From Welwitschia mirabilis (lineage: Eukaryota > Gnetophyta > Gnetopsida > Welwitschiales), in the NCBI GenBank assembly GCA_051453625.1, contig JBOZIK010000001.1:201109583-201173582 (forward strand): a DNA stretch of 64,000 bases, given 5' to 3'. Below the pieces are notes generated by a model. It did not search any database. It was not told the DNA's origin and saw only the letters and a program-made list of their open reading frames with translations. The position numbers and the translations under genes are program-made. Positions 33,830 through 46,242 of this stretch are shown piece by piece (the first letter of the stretch is position 1; the number at the start of each line of letters is the position of its first letter).

Positions 33830-34600
33830 TGCTAGTATGGAGAAGGTAGTAGCAAGGCTATAACAAGAAGAAATGAAAAAGGCCATTCATAATGAAGATG
33901 TGAGGAAGAAGAAGGCTAAGTCAAAGATAGAAGAGGGGGAATTCCATAAAAGAAAATAAACACAGCAAAGCTATATGTCAAAAAAGAGGCAAAAAGCCAA
34001 GGATGCTAAAAAGTAGAGAACAGAAAGGCTCTTTAAGAGAACAAGAAAGAGCCAATAAAAAAAGAATAGGTATGCCATAATACTAACAAAGGAGGAAGAA
34101 AAAATAAAGATAAAGATAATCAAAGACTAGAAGAGGGAGGCAACATTCAAGCAGAGAGAGTGCTTTAAAGAAAAGAAAGCAATCAAAACAGAGGAGAAGG
34201 TGGCATTTTAAAATAGAAAAGAGAGCGTCAAATAAAGAAGGATGTCTTAGGCATGCAAAAAAAGAGAATACATAATCCAAAGAAGAAGAAAAGCTATAAA
34301 GGGTAAAGAATAAGGGGAGAAGCAATGCTAGAAAAATTGCATTATAGAGAAACACAGTGAAGAGGATACCAAGTCAAAAGAAGGCACACATAGTGGGCAT
34401 GACAAAAGCTATAGGAGGGAGGATAAAAGAAAATCAATTCAAATAGAAGAAAAGCTAGGCATTCAAAAGAAAGAAGGGACAATCTCAAAAGAACAAGACA
34501 AAAAAAAACAAGAGAGGAGCATTTGAGTAGGAGAAATATGAAGAAATTAAAATATCACATAATCAAAATAAATAAAGAGAGAATACTTGCAAGAGAAGAA
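33830..34600 (+). repeat. Purine-rich degenerate repeat region
   Basis: About 770 bp of nearly continuous A/G-rich plus strand with recurring ggcattca, agaaaagctag and gaagaagg words, like a decayed minisatellite. Open frames here on the minus strand (for example 34083-34355) are Leu/Phe-rich products of the composition and not genes. Confidence 0.5.
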
Positions 34601-37600
34601 ATAGAAACATGGTGTTTACAATGCAAGGGACTAATCATAGAATAACTTGTTCACATTTCATTATGAATTCCATTTCCTATGTTTTAGAAGTTCCATATTA
34701 TTCTCAAGCATCTATGAATTAATTCTAATCCCTAGTTATTAGTGATTTTATCAATAAATAAAAACTACTCCTATAGATTTCTATACAAGAGTTTTTACAT
34801 TACTCTTTATATAATCACCATTGTTTTATCTCAAAATTAGACTTCTGCATTTGGATATTATTTTGTCTATGTTTACTTTTGCTTAACACCGTAATGAATA
34901 GATTGATCATCCTTATTTGAATTAAATTTATGAGAGAACAATAATTAACATTATTTACTCCTTAATACACATGTGTTTAATGATTTATGTTTATTTATTC
35001 ACTTTAATATTGCTTTCTCTAGGATGATCAGGAGCCTAGAGACATAACAAGGCTTTGATTATAATGAAGTAGATAGATTTTTTACTCATTGTTATCATTA
35101 CATTCATCACCTCTAAAATCCCCTTACTTTTTCATAGTATCTTGGAATAAGATGTGGGTCTTATTATCTTGGGCATTAGTTATTTACTTACTTGATTCTT
35201 TAATTTAGAAAGTTTGAATTTCTAATGGATTGCAAAACTCTAATAATGCCTGTGTATCTTCTGCAGTGTTTATATATACAAGGCATTATATAAAAGTTTT
35301 GAGGGCTTTGTTTCTCAAGTTCGAATTTCTTAAGCAATATACTATAGTGGAGTGCAAGTAATGAGATTAGGAGTTATAATAAATGAAGCTACTAGAAGAT
35401 GAAACATATCAAAGTGGTAGAATCATCAAATCTAGTGATGAACATTGTGCATGTAGTAAAGATAGCACAAAAGTATAGAATGTCATCACATAGGTCATGA
35501 AAAGAGCTATGCAAGTGAAAAGGTATACAACAAGGGGATTGTAAGGAAGAAAGATACACAGAAAAGCTATAGAAGGTGCTATAAGATATGCATGATATGG
35601 AGAAAATGTGTTGTCTAACATGGATAGCAAATTTTGTAATGAGAATTACATAGTGCTAGCAGAAGCCACATGTATGACCATGGGATCCAAGTAATTTAGT
35701 AGTGTTGAATGGCTCTTCTTTTATCGATGGCTCATTAACGATAGTTGAGCATTTTGGTATAGATGGAGATGGTTATACATTTCATTTTCTCTAGCAGATA
35801 AGATAGATGATGATTAAGAAATAATAGCTACTATCTATGATGATGCATTTACAATTAATAACCTTGATTAGGATACACCATCATTAGTAATAGAGTTACT
35901 AAAAGCACTATCTAATCCTACCATTCTAGTAGCTTTTTGAGTTGGAATACCATTCTTCACTATGTTAGCATAGTTTCAAACAAGTCTTTAGATGTATTAC
36001 CACATGAAATTTCCTTCCTTAGTTTCTCCATAACTTTAGTAGATATGCCTTTATAGTGTAACAATTTTATTCTTAAAAAAATTCCCATTGATCTACCACT
36101 AGGTGACTTTGCATTTAAATATCCTTTAGGAGAATAGATGAGACATTTTTTTCCCCCAATCCTTGATTCCTATCATTAGCAAAAATTCTCTGACTATAAA
36201 GAGAATAATCAAAGTTTCATAATGTTTCTTATTTAAGATATGCATCCTCAAAAATGCAAGCTCTTCTAGCTCTCTGTCTTTTTATCAAATAGTTTTAACT
36301 CTACTGGATGTTTCATCTTTTACAATGACAACATTACTACTACAACACATTTCTTATTGTATCATCTTTAGATTATATAGGGTGAAGAAATTTTAAAGCT
36401 TAGTCTAATCAATGTAAGAAAGATTAGTGTAAAGGCCATTTAGAGTGTTAACTCTTTATCCCTACACTTATGCTTAAAAAATCTTACTCATTAAAATGAA
36501 GGGGTAGAATTGTGGTTTTCTTATTAGTTATAGCATTTAATTTCTAAAATTATTAAAATATTGGTTAAAAAATAGGATATGGTTGAGTTCATCTGAAATG
36601 AATAAAACATAACTGCCCACCCCCTACCATGAATCTCTTACCTTTAATCCCTCTCATTCTCCTTAACATTGTATATGTTAGAGTCAGTCTTTTTGAGTCC
36701 ATAAGATGGCTACAAGGAGAGACAGTTAATTCACTATGGCTTGGAAGATCATCAATACTTCTCAAAGCAAATCATAGAATAAAATTAGATCTATGATGAT
36801 GAAATAAACATAGAAAGGTTATTTTCTCATATTATAAGATAATCAAAGCCTTACTTGCAAAGTGGATCATAATATAAAACCTAACATTATAATTGGATAT
36901 GAAAGCATTTATTGTTTCTTAAAATAATGTCTTCTTTGTAGGTCATTAAAAGTTGGTATTTAATGTCTTCTTTGTATGAACAGCTAGTGTGATTGGAGCT
37001 TAGCGTAAAAAGTACAATTCTTTTTTTTTGATGATGTAGACATTGAAAAAGTTTAGATCTAATCATTTTGACTTTTGAATATGTTGCTCAAAATGCCTTG
37101 TTTTATCACTATCTTTTGGATAAATAATGATTCTTTATAACACTCCTATTACCTAATCCTTAAGATCTAATTTAATAGGAAAAGTTCTAAAGGTTTTTCT
37201 TATCATGACTTATGCCATTTTGGATTAAGTATTATTACTTGTATCTATTATTAGATAACGGTTGTGTGGGTGATGTTTGTATGTTAATGGACCAATGGTG
37301 AGATTTGTAGTGCAACATCCAGATTCTTGATTGAGGTATGAAATATTATTATCTTTAATGTTTTTTGTCCTACTAATGTTATAAGTAGACATTATAATAG
37401 TGGATTATAAGAGCTCTTTTTCCTCTTAGGTAGTAGCTAGCAAACATAGAAATAAGCTAACATTGTAACTTTCAATGACAAAGCCATAGAAACATATAAT
37501 GAAGCAGATTATTTATCATCATTATCTTTTATTATATAAACGGTAGTATGCTAATAACATTTATTATGTTCTTGTATTTTTTAAATTTAATATCTAGTGA

Positions 37601-40240
37601 ACTAGATTGGTTTTTTTAAAAAAAAAAGGCATATGATAAACTAGACCAATTAAATAAGAGAAATCAATAAAGAAAAGCAAGCAGTCTTGCAGAACATTCT
37701 TTCTACATAACATTTGCCATGTCACATACTTTCTTATATTATCTAAAATATAATTTAATGTGTGTAATTAAGATAATAAGTACCTGCTACTTATGAGGAT
37801 CTTATAAAAAGTAGACTTATGCCTCTGTAAATATTGAAAGAAATATGAATTTAGGAAGCTTTTATAAAAGCTAGCTCTTGAAAAACAGCCTTCAATAGCT
37901 CTCCAGTTGTTTTCAATACAAGTTGTATACACCTCAGTGGCATTTATCAAAAGAAATTATTATATAATGTAAAATTCCCTTCCTATCATATGCCTAACAA
38001 CCTTTCTATTCATAGCTTCCAAGTTGACCACTAGACTTATTGCCTTATGTGAGAGAGACTGAGTCCTTAAGTAAGCTCAAGAGTTTTCTAATCTTGCATA
38101 GGAGATAATTCTTGGCAAATACCTTAATGAAAACCTTTTTAGAGTCTACTTTTTAAGAGATTAACATATTTTCCCTTAATGAAAATGAAAACTTATAGCA
38201 TTTGCAGTAATATTTGTACACATTTAGAAGTTATATGAAAGGGGTATCACAAGCTATGGTAGCTGACCCTATTAGATTTTTACTTAATCTTTCCTTTAAA
38301 ACCTAAGACTATCTTTCTATGGGTTTTGTTCTTTATTTCCCTTTCTATTTATATACTTGAATTTTAAACATGTGCATCACAACTCTATTTTATGAAAATC
38401 TTTGATGGAAAAGGTGGCATATAAAATGACTTACAAAAGAGGATATTTGTCATTATGGAATGCCCTGTATAAATGATCTCTTTATTGACTAATGCATTGA
38501 TAGGATCTTACAGACATTATTTTTCTTATTCATTTCTTTTTCTTATCATTATTTTATCATTTTTTTTGGTTGTCATTTTAAATGTAGGCATCACAATAGC
38601 CAGGGAATTCTCCCTAGTTGTTACCATAGACCTTCATCTCATGCCACTATTTTGTTTTACTATTTTTTACTATTTGTTGATGTTTTTCTCTAATCTGTGC
38701 CTCTGACTCAACCTCCTCGTACTACAATGCTACTACCTAATCTCTCTTATTTACTATGTACTTACTTTACACTGTTATCTTATCTAGCATGTCATAAATG
38801 TTGACTATCGCTTTGCTACTCTGTGGTTCTTTTGTTCTGTTGGCTCACTGTGAATGCATTCTTCTTGCCTCTACGCATCTTCTTTTAAATAGAGGATGGT
38901 GTCCATCACCTTTAAAATGAATCATTGACCAAGCCTCTATTATATTCTCTTCCTTATCTCCCTGTTTCTCTAATTAAAATTTGCAAGTTGCAAGCATTAG
39001 ACACTTTAAAATAGTATTCTTTCCTTTGTGTGTTACCATTTGATTTTTTATATATCTGCTATCAATGTAGATGAGAATAAGAAAAATAATTTGAATACCA
39101 AATGTAGTTCCATACTAAAACTTTTTAATATTACTCTCTCAAGTTCTTTTTGTTTTTTTTAAGAGAGATTTTATGATTTAAAGAACTGTAAAAATTTGTA
39201 GTTTGCCTTTAACTGATTAAAACAAAAGGTAGAAACCATCATTATATGAGATAAGGGTAAGTAATACATAGGGTCATGCATGGTGCAATGTTCATTTCCA
39301 ACATTCTTATTTTTTTAATACATTAAAAAATGTTATGGTTTTCAAATAGAGGCATCATCAATGTTTCCAGCTAGTGCTTCTATTTTCTATATGCAAGTGT
39401 ATCTGCTTTTGGGCTATATAACACTATCGGTGCTTCTAGCATAACAGTTGGTCATCCTATGCATTGTCTAAAATACTTTAACTTTAGTTAGAGATATATC
39501 CAAAAAAATATTATAGTAAAGAATTATTTTTGCTTTTCCTTGGCTGATTTTGGAAATGATATCAAGAACAAAATTAACACATCATACAACATCAAATTTA
39601 GATACATGTATTTCACTCTATAAGAACATTTAGATATGTGCATAACTCTTCCATTTATGTTAATTTTTAATTGATCTTCTGCTACATGACCTTTTGCTTC
39701 TCCTCTATTGATGTTGCATCCTCAATGCATCAGATCACACCTCATGGCTTCTATACATTGTTTGTCCTTCTCATCCTGTTACTTTAGAAAGAGAAGGACT
39801 ACTAAAAATTCTTCTCAATTCATGCCAAAAGTAGTCAAGACATGGAGCTTCTTTTAGTTGCTTGCTTATTGTTAAAAACATTTTCTATTATCAAGGAAAA
39901 GTATATCATATTTCTATTCCATCAACCATAGTGAAAAATTAATAGCATAGTGAAAGATTAAAATGTAATACATATTGGATCATACATAATATCTACACAT
40001 CTGCTCTTTACTTTTTTTTATTCTAAAGAAGCTAATTTACACAAAACCAGGCTACACTCATTAGCTTTATTAGTTTACTTCATCAAGTAAAAATTAATGG
40101 TGGTGTTTGATAACTTAAAAACTTAATTTATAAACATGGATTAATTAAATTATGCTATATATTCTAACATGTTCCCTTTTCATGTCAAAGAACCCTAAAT
40201 CATGAAATCCAATAATTATAATAGATTTAATTTTTTTCTT
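34601..40240. other. No recognisable gene or retroelement
   Basis: 5.6 kb without LTR, gag-pol or RNA-gene similarity that I can see. Open stretches (35409-35630, 37768-37950 minus, 38473-38706 plus) are under 80 codons with no motif. 38580-38960 is less AT-rich and more C-rich than its surroundings and could be a trace of an exon or untranslated region. I cannot name it. Confidence 0.4.
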
Positions 40241-40289
40241 TCCAGGGTACATCTTTTGAGCCATTTATTTGATAAAATAACTCAAAACA

Positions 40290-40440
40290 ACTTTTAAGGC
40301 ATTTATAGAACTAAGAATCTCAAAAGGCCTTTTAAGGTGTTTCTTTAAAAAAAAGGCCTTTTTAAGGCATTTTAATCAAAACACCTTAGAAATTCCTTAA
40401 AAGCTATTTTTTAAGACCTTTTAAGACATTTTAAAAGACT
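40290..40440. repeat. Cluster of AAGGC(A/C)TTTT-type subterminal repeats
   Basis: Within 150 bp: cttttaaggcattt, aaaggccttttaaggtg, aaaggcctttttaaggca, ttccttaaaag, aagaccttttaagacattt, in both orientations. Many are compatible with an original AAGGCGTTTT after CpG decay. They stop at the TTTCTTATAGTG end at 40455. Such clusters are typical just inside CACTA ends. Confidence 0.55.
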
Positions 40441-42465
40441 ATATTTCTTATAGTGAATTTTTTAGATGTCTTCATTGATTTTGCTTTTTAATAGCTAATC
40501 TTTTTTATGAGATGTTGTCTTTAAAGACCGATCATGGTCTAAGGCCTATTAATGTCTGACATTCTTAGTATTGACCTATCTACACAATGACACAAAATAT
40601 TTGATAAGTGAAATCATCAAAACTAGATTTACTAATAATCTTCCCCTTTTTCATGATGTTCAAAATTTGGAAAATCTTGTTATTATAATATCATTTAATG
40701 AATTAAAAAATAGATATTTATATTCCAAATAAATGTAAATACTCAATTTTGTAATGGTATTTTGAAAAGCATGATACTACCACTAAAGTAGCAAATAAAT
40801 CCCATAGATATACTACTTGAAAAATAGAGTAAGACACATTAATAAACCATTTGAGCAATTAAATAAAGGCATAAAAATAATTAATGAATCAGGATACTAG
40901 CCATTCAAATGCACATGTAGAATGTAAAGCATATAAAAATATTTAATACCCCATTAAGAAAAATATTCTAATAGTAATGTGTTAATATATTAGAGCGTAG
41001 AATTCAAATTTAAGTGAAAATCAATACTTCAGATAAAATATGCTTATGAAAATACTAATCAATAGATATCAAAGCATGGTATCATAGAAAATATACTAGC
41101 AACATATAACATGAAGATCATATCAGATTTTTACACAATAATAATTACACTATAGCATATTTAAAAGTATTCCAATAAAAGTATGATATTAAGTTAAAAA
41201 AGTGTGTCAATCATAAAAACATGTGCTAATAAGCAATAATGGTAGAAAATGTTAGATAATGATAATGTCTGCCAAAAACATCAAAATGAATCATTAATAA
41301 TAATAATAACACTCATGGATCCAATCTAATATCTTATAATCAAGAACTACAAGCCTAATAGAGTATCCTCAAATTTAAACCTGTAGTGTCTAATTGAATT
41401 CCACTAATCTACCATTGATTTTTTAATAGTTCTTTTCTTTTTTGGATAGCATAAAAGGCTTTAATCACTGATAGATAAATCACTTGTATAATGCATGCCT
41501 TAACATTCTCCATCATTGTCATTACTATCATGGGTGATGGAGGTTTGTTGCATGTAGAATGATGAGGAAGTGAGAGGTACAGTATGCCTCTTCCTAGAAG
41601 AGTACTAAGATGTCTTACCAGGGCCTTTAAAGTCATGTCTTCTCATACTTTAATACATTTAAGGAGTAAGAGACATCCCAAATAAACTGGTGGTGGCAGT
41701 TTTTATAAGGGATGAAGGTAACTGCATGGAGGAAAATGGCTCAATCTAAATAGCCTTTATATGCAATGGCAGTGATGATGGTGGATGCATTAGAAGTGGA
41801 AAAGATAGAGGTAAAGGTGATTAGACTATGGAATCAGATGAAGGTGGCTGAGTGGGATATTGGACAGAAATCTTACAATGTGAGTGGTAAAAGATAAAAG
41901 GTATTGCATTCAAACTCTTATACTTTATCTTTTGTTATTGCTACCTCTACTGTGAAGGATCTGAAGCCTATTATTCCCCTTGCACATGTGCCTCTATGGG
42001 AGCCTAGTACACTCCCTCAGCTTGTTCCCCATCTTTAGATGACTCCTCTATAGATTTTCTATCTATTTCCCTTCTTGAGTTATATCCTATACCAAGTGAA
42101 TCTGAAGGTTCTACTTCCTCTTCTTCTTCTAACTCCTCCTCTAAATCTGATCCAAGGGGAGTCCTCATGGATTTCTAATGTTAGTATCTTATCTTTACTT
42201 GCTATGAGCTTCAAAATATTTCTTTCAATTTTATTCATCATTTTTTTGATGTCCTTTAATCCCTTCTACACTGATGAATAGCTGTGAGTAGCCACAGAAA
42301 ATGATCACTGATACTGTGACATCCTTTCTCTTATGTCCTTACCTGGTGGCACTAGTACTTTATGTTTTTCACTAAACTCTACTAATGGTTTATTCTATCA
42401 AATAAGATTGACCTATGACACTAAAATATCTATTCACGATAAAACTCTATTCTTCCTTACTATTG

Positions 42466-42859
42466 AGATGTCTTAAAGATGCAAGATGTCTTACAAGAGA
42501 AATCTAAGAAAATAAGTTCTAAAAAATCTCCTAAAAGAGACATCTATTAAGTGGAAACTTGAAAATGAGATTTTTTTGGTCTTTTTTACAAATAAAAAGG
42601 GTTAAAACCCTAGGTTTTGGTGCTTTTTTAATTTCCACAATAGTATAGTCAAGACATCTATAACCTGAAAGATGCTTAAAACATAGAAAAATAAATGTCT
42701 ATAAGCTCAAAGATGTCTCTTATTAAAAATATTTTTAATATATTTTTCTACTGTTAAGACATGTGTAAAACTTAAGACATCTATTTTGAAAAATTAAAAT
42801 AATGTACTTGCCCTTTAAAAACATCTGCAAAGGTTAAGATGTGTGCTTTTAAGACATCT
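42466..42859. repeat. Cluster of AGACATCT / AGATGTCT motifs
   Basis: Seven exact copies in 394 bp, in both orientations, at 42466, 42484, 42538, 42652, 42711, 42775 and 42852. One more is at 40464. Near copies (aagacatgtg, aacatctgc, taagatgtgtg) lie between. Both forms derive from the palindrome AGACGTCT by loss of the CpG cytosine on one strand or the other. Confidence 0.7.
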
Positions 42860-43382
42860 ACAAAACTAAAGATGACTATAATAAAATTATTAAGTTTTTA
42901 AAAAGATCTATAACTAGTATAATAATAAATTTAATACATTAAAAAAGTGAATAATAAACACATAATTTATCTTTTAACTATAACTAACTAATAATCTCAT
43001 CTCATAAGATAATTGCAATGTGGAGTTAATAATTTAAAGGATATTACCTATTTACTTATCTAATTAAGCAAGGCTCAATCTTCAAGTTACTACAGAACTT
43101 CACATATCTTTCTGTTCCTTAAATTTTTATAGTATTATTGCCAAGTAGATCATAGGTGTATTGTGTTGTATGTCATTATTGTGTCTTTTACATTGTATTG
43201 GATTTTTTTAATTAAGTTCTCCTTTTCATGATTAGGCTTTTTGTGCTTGTGTCTTGCTTCTCGTGTTTACTTAACAAATATTTAATTTCATTATTAGAAG
43301 AATCTTGTAATGTAGTTTGTATTAAGAGTACTGATTTTTCTTTTTATACCCAAACATTTCTTTATTTAATATATACAAAATG

Positions 43383-43464
43383 CATTCTATTAGTCCTTAT
43401 AGCATTATTAGTATAATATTTGTCATTCTATTAGGCCTTATAGCATTGTTAGTATAATATTTGT
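43383..43464 (+). repeat. 41-bp tandem duplication
   Basis: Two adjacent 41-bp units (43383-43423 and 43424-43464) starting cattctattag, differing at two positions. Confidence 0.9.
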
Positions 43465-43935
43465 TTTTGATTTTCATAGAACATCTATATTGATAATGAC
43501 TTTTATTATGACAATAATAGTAAATTATATTATTTTTAAATACCAAATGTTCATACCTCGGCTTCTAGTTCCATTTTTCAAATAGATAGGCTAAAGTAAT
43601 AGTTATGGCTTCATTGTATTCCAAGGCACTCTTATCATTTGAACTTTTGTATTACACAAGAATAATATTCAAAGTCCTATTACCTTGAATAATCTTTTAA
43701 TAATTTTCTTTGAGTTTAAAGGCTCTTATCTTACATTCTTTAAATCACACATTAGCCTACCAACCTCAGCTTTAAAACCTGAGTTTTTAGAGGATAATTT
43801 GTTGTAAGTGTCCTTTTCTTATTCATAGGCTTCTTTAGCTTTTTCATGTTATTGCATTATTTTTATAGTATAATAAAATTTTCAAAAATTACAATGTACT
43901 TTTCTTAAATACTCATATCCATATCATCTTTACTT

Positions 43936-44035
43936 NNNNNNNNNNNNNNNNNNNNNNNNNNNNNNNNNNNNNNNNNNNNNNNNNNNNNNNNNNNNNNNNN
44001 NNNNNNNNNNNNNNNNNNNNNNNNNNNNNNNNNNN
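43936..44035. other. Assembly gap, 100 N
   Basis: No obvious similarity between its two flanks. Boundary between the unassigned region and sequence leading into a plus-strand Athila-like 3' end. Confidence 0.99.
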
Positions 44036-44215
44036 TATTCATTAAAGCAATTAAGAATAATGGAATAAAAGAATTTTATTTCAAGATGGTAAAGAAGATA
44101 AGTACAAAATGAAGATCAAATTTTTCTCTCTTTAATGTTTCATCATTTTATCAAAATTATTGATCCTTAACACTCAGAAGATGTGTGATGGTTGTTGTTT
44201 GAATTGTCTTAAAAA

Positions 44216-44454
44216 TAATTAATAGAATGAATATAAAAAAAAAGAAAAATCATAAAATAGAAGAATGAATTACAAAAAAGTATAANNNNNNNNNNNNNNN
44301 NNNNNNNNNNNNNNNNNNNNNNNNNNNNNNNNNNNNNNNNNNNNNNNNNNNNNNNNNNNNNNNNNNNNNNNNNNNNNNNNNNNNNTAATTAATAGAATGA
44401 ATATAAAAAAAAAGAAAAATCATAAAATAGAAGAATGAATTACAAAAAATATAA
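44216..44454. other. Near-identical contig ends around a 100-N gap
   Basis: 44216-44285 and 44386-44454 are the same 69-70 bp sequence (taattaatagaatgaatata...), differing by one base insertion, and they flank the gap 44286-44385. This looks like two overlapping contig ends placed side by side without merging. Confidence 0.85.
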
Positions 44455-44470
44455 AAAAAAGGAGAAATAA

Positions 44471-46242
44471 ATAATGACCATGACCTTTTATACACCATGA
44501 TCACCATGATATCCTACCACAAGTGCACTAGGGCAAATTTTCCTGAGAGGGGCCTTTGGCAATGTGATATAGTAGCTGTGAAAACGCCACTGGGGGATCA
44601 ATTCATCATGCTATGTAGGTTTTTAATCCTATGACATTGGTTTCACTCCCTCATCATAAAAAAATAATTTTTACTTAGAGGCTATGGGATCAGTGATGTC
44701 CTTGGTATCATCAAAGGTATTGCTTCTTTTCTAGACTCATCTTGTATATAGTACTTTTACATGATTATTATACCTTTTATATTCTAGTGTTATTTTGGGG
44801 TATGAGTGGTGAGTTCATTTTTAAGAAGCTTCTGATCTTATCATTCCTTGATTAAAAACATTATATATACTTGATTTTGTCATAATCATTGCCTATTCGA
44901 GTGGAACTTTATGAGTTTATACATTATTTCATGCATAACTATTAAGTGATTTTATGATTTCTATCAAGGGATGTTGTTAGGATAGAATTTTGGATTGGTT
45001 AACAATCTTCTTCATGCTCCTAATAGTCCATTTTTGTTATGTTTTCCTTAATTATTTTATTTGGAATTTTCAAAGCTATTTCTATTTTTTTCCATATAAT
45101 AATTAAGACATGATCATTTGGTGGTTTTTTGGTTGTCTTTTTATTTTTCACTCCTAGTTTTTATTTATAAGGATTGCATTTATTTTAAAGTAATTTAAAT
45201 TAATGCATTCCTTTCACTTTGATTGATGTGTCCCTTTTATTTTATGTTAATATTTTTTCATTTCTTTGTTTTTAGTTTTATATACATCCACTTATTAAAT
45301 CTTAAATGCTCATTATGTTTGGAATACATTTGAGGAGTTATTCTAAGCATTCCTTCCTTCTACTTAATGCATTATTATGGTCTTGTAAGTATCTTTTCCC
45401 ATGGTTATGTTTTTTAGGATAATTCTTTACTTTTTACCTTCTTCCTGCTTTTCTGTTTGTTTTTGACTACTTGATTATTTTTAGAATTTTTTGGAATTTT
45501 CTTAATCTATTCAAACATCTCATTTAATCACGGTTGTCTCACATCTATCATTCCCATAATAGATAGGATGAAGGTTATCCTTTTTACTCCATGCAATCCA
45601 AGACATCTTGCTTCACTTGTGAGGGGGACATGATACCTTTTTGAGCTTCTTCTGGGATATTGAGTAAAAATTTTAAATTTAAAAGGATAATTTTAAAGAT
45701 TTCAAAATACATATTTGTTATGAGTTATTTGGATATAAGTTCATGTTACTTATATATAATTTCATGAACTTTATTTAGCAGGATTATAGTAGTTCACTCA
45801 TAGAGTTTTCTTCCAGCGATGTTTTAGATCATATAAAGGAAAAATTACTATATTTACTCTTGTACTTACCCTTGTAAAATATATTAATAATATTTTCATG
45901 CATTATCCTTTAAGATTATTACTACTTAAGTTTTGTTCATTATTTTTAGTATCACTGTCTCATATTATGCATACACATTATCATTCTCTAAGCTATCATT
46001 ATTACATGTTATGATTTTTATATGTGTATGACATTCATCTATTCTATTATGATGTGTTTAAGTAAGGGGCTTATAAATACATCAATAGTTATATTAGTTA
46101 ATGTATTTTTGATGTCTATTCCTACATGATAAAATTAAACTCAAATTCCATTTTTTTATTGCTGATTATCTTAACTAAATTAGCTTATAATATAATTGAT
46201 CACTCATTTTATTAGGGACTAATAAGGCTAAGTATAGGACTA
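44471..46242 (+). repeat. 3' internal region of element F
   Basis: Plus-strand counterpart of 24541-26330. It contains the block cactgggggatcaattcatcatgc and ends in AAGTATAGGACTA before the LTR. No ORF of note. Short inverted motifs lie at 45530-45580. Confidence 0.6.

Larger units (their letters stand above)
33703..40455. mobile_element. Possible CACTA-like DNA transposon (ends only)
   Basis: Left end TACTACAAGAAAT (33703-33715) and right end, read inward on the minus strand, CACTATAAGAAAT (40455-40443). They agree at 11 of 13 bases, the differences being C/T, and both match the plant CACTA terminus CACTACAAGAAA. The right end carries a subterminal cluster of AAGGC(A/C)TTTT-type repeats (40290-40440). 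Against the pairing: the flanking triplets differ (aga and aat), the left end lacks the same subterminal repeats, and I recognise no transposase inside. The two ends may belong to different elements. Confidence 0.35.
40456..43935. other. Unassigned region, possible second DNA transposon remnant
   Basis: No RT, integrase or host gene recognised. A short open stretch with a Ser run is at 42007-42178 on the plus strand (SEGSTSSSSSNSSSKSDPRG). The overlapping minus strand at 42040-42420 also reads open for tens of codons (MNKIERNILKLIASKDKILT). Which strand, if either, was coding cannot be decided. A motif cluster at 42466-42859 and a tandem duplication at 43383-43464 are listed separately. Confidence 0.4.

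Noticed and set aside
34083-34355. Leu/Phe-rich 90-codon open stretch that looks like membrane segments
   Set aside because: Product of reading a purine-rich strand in antisense; no start context or conservation.
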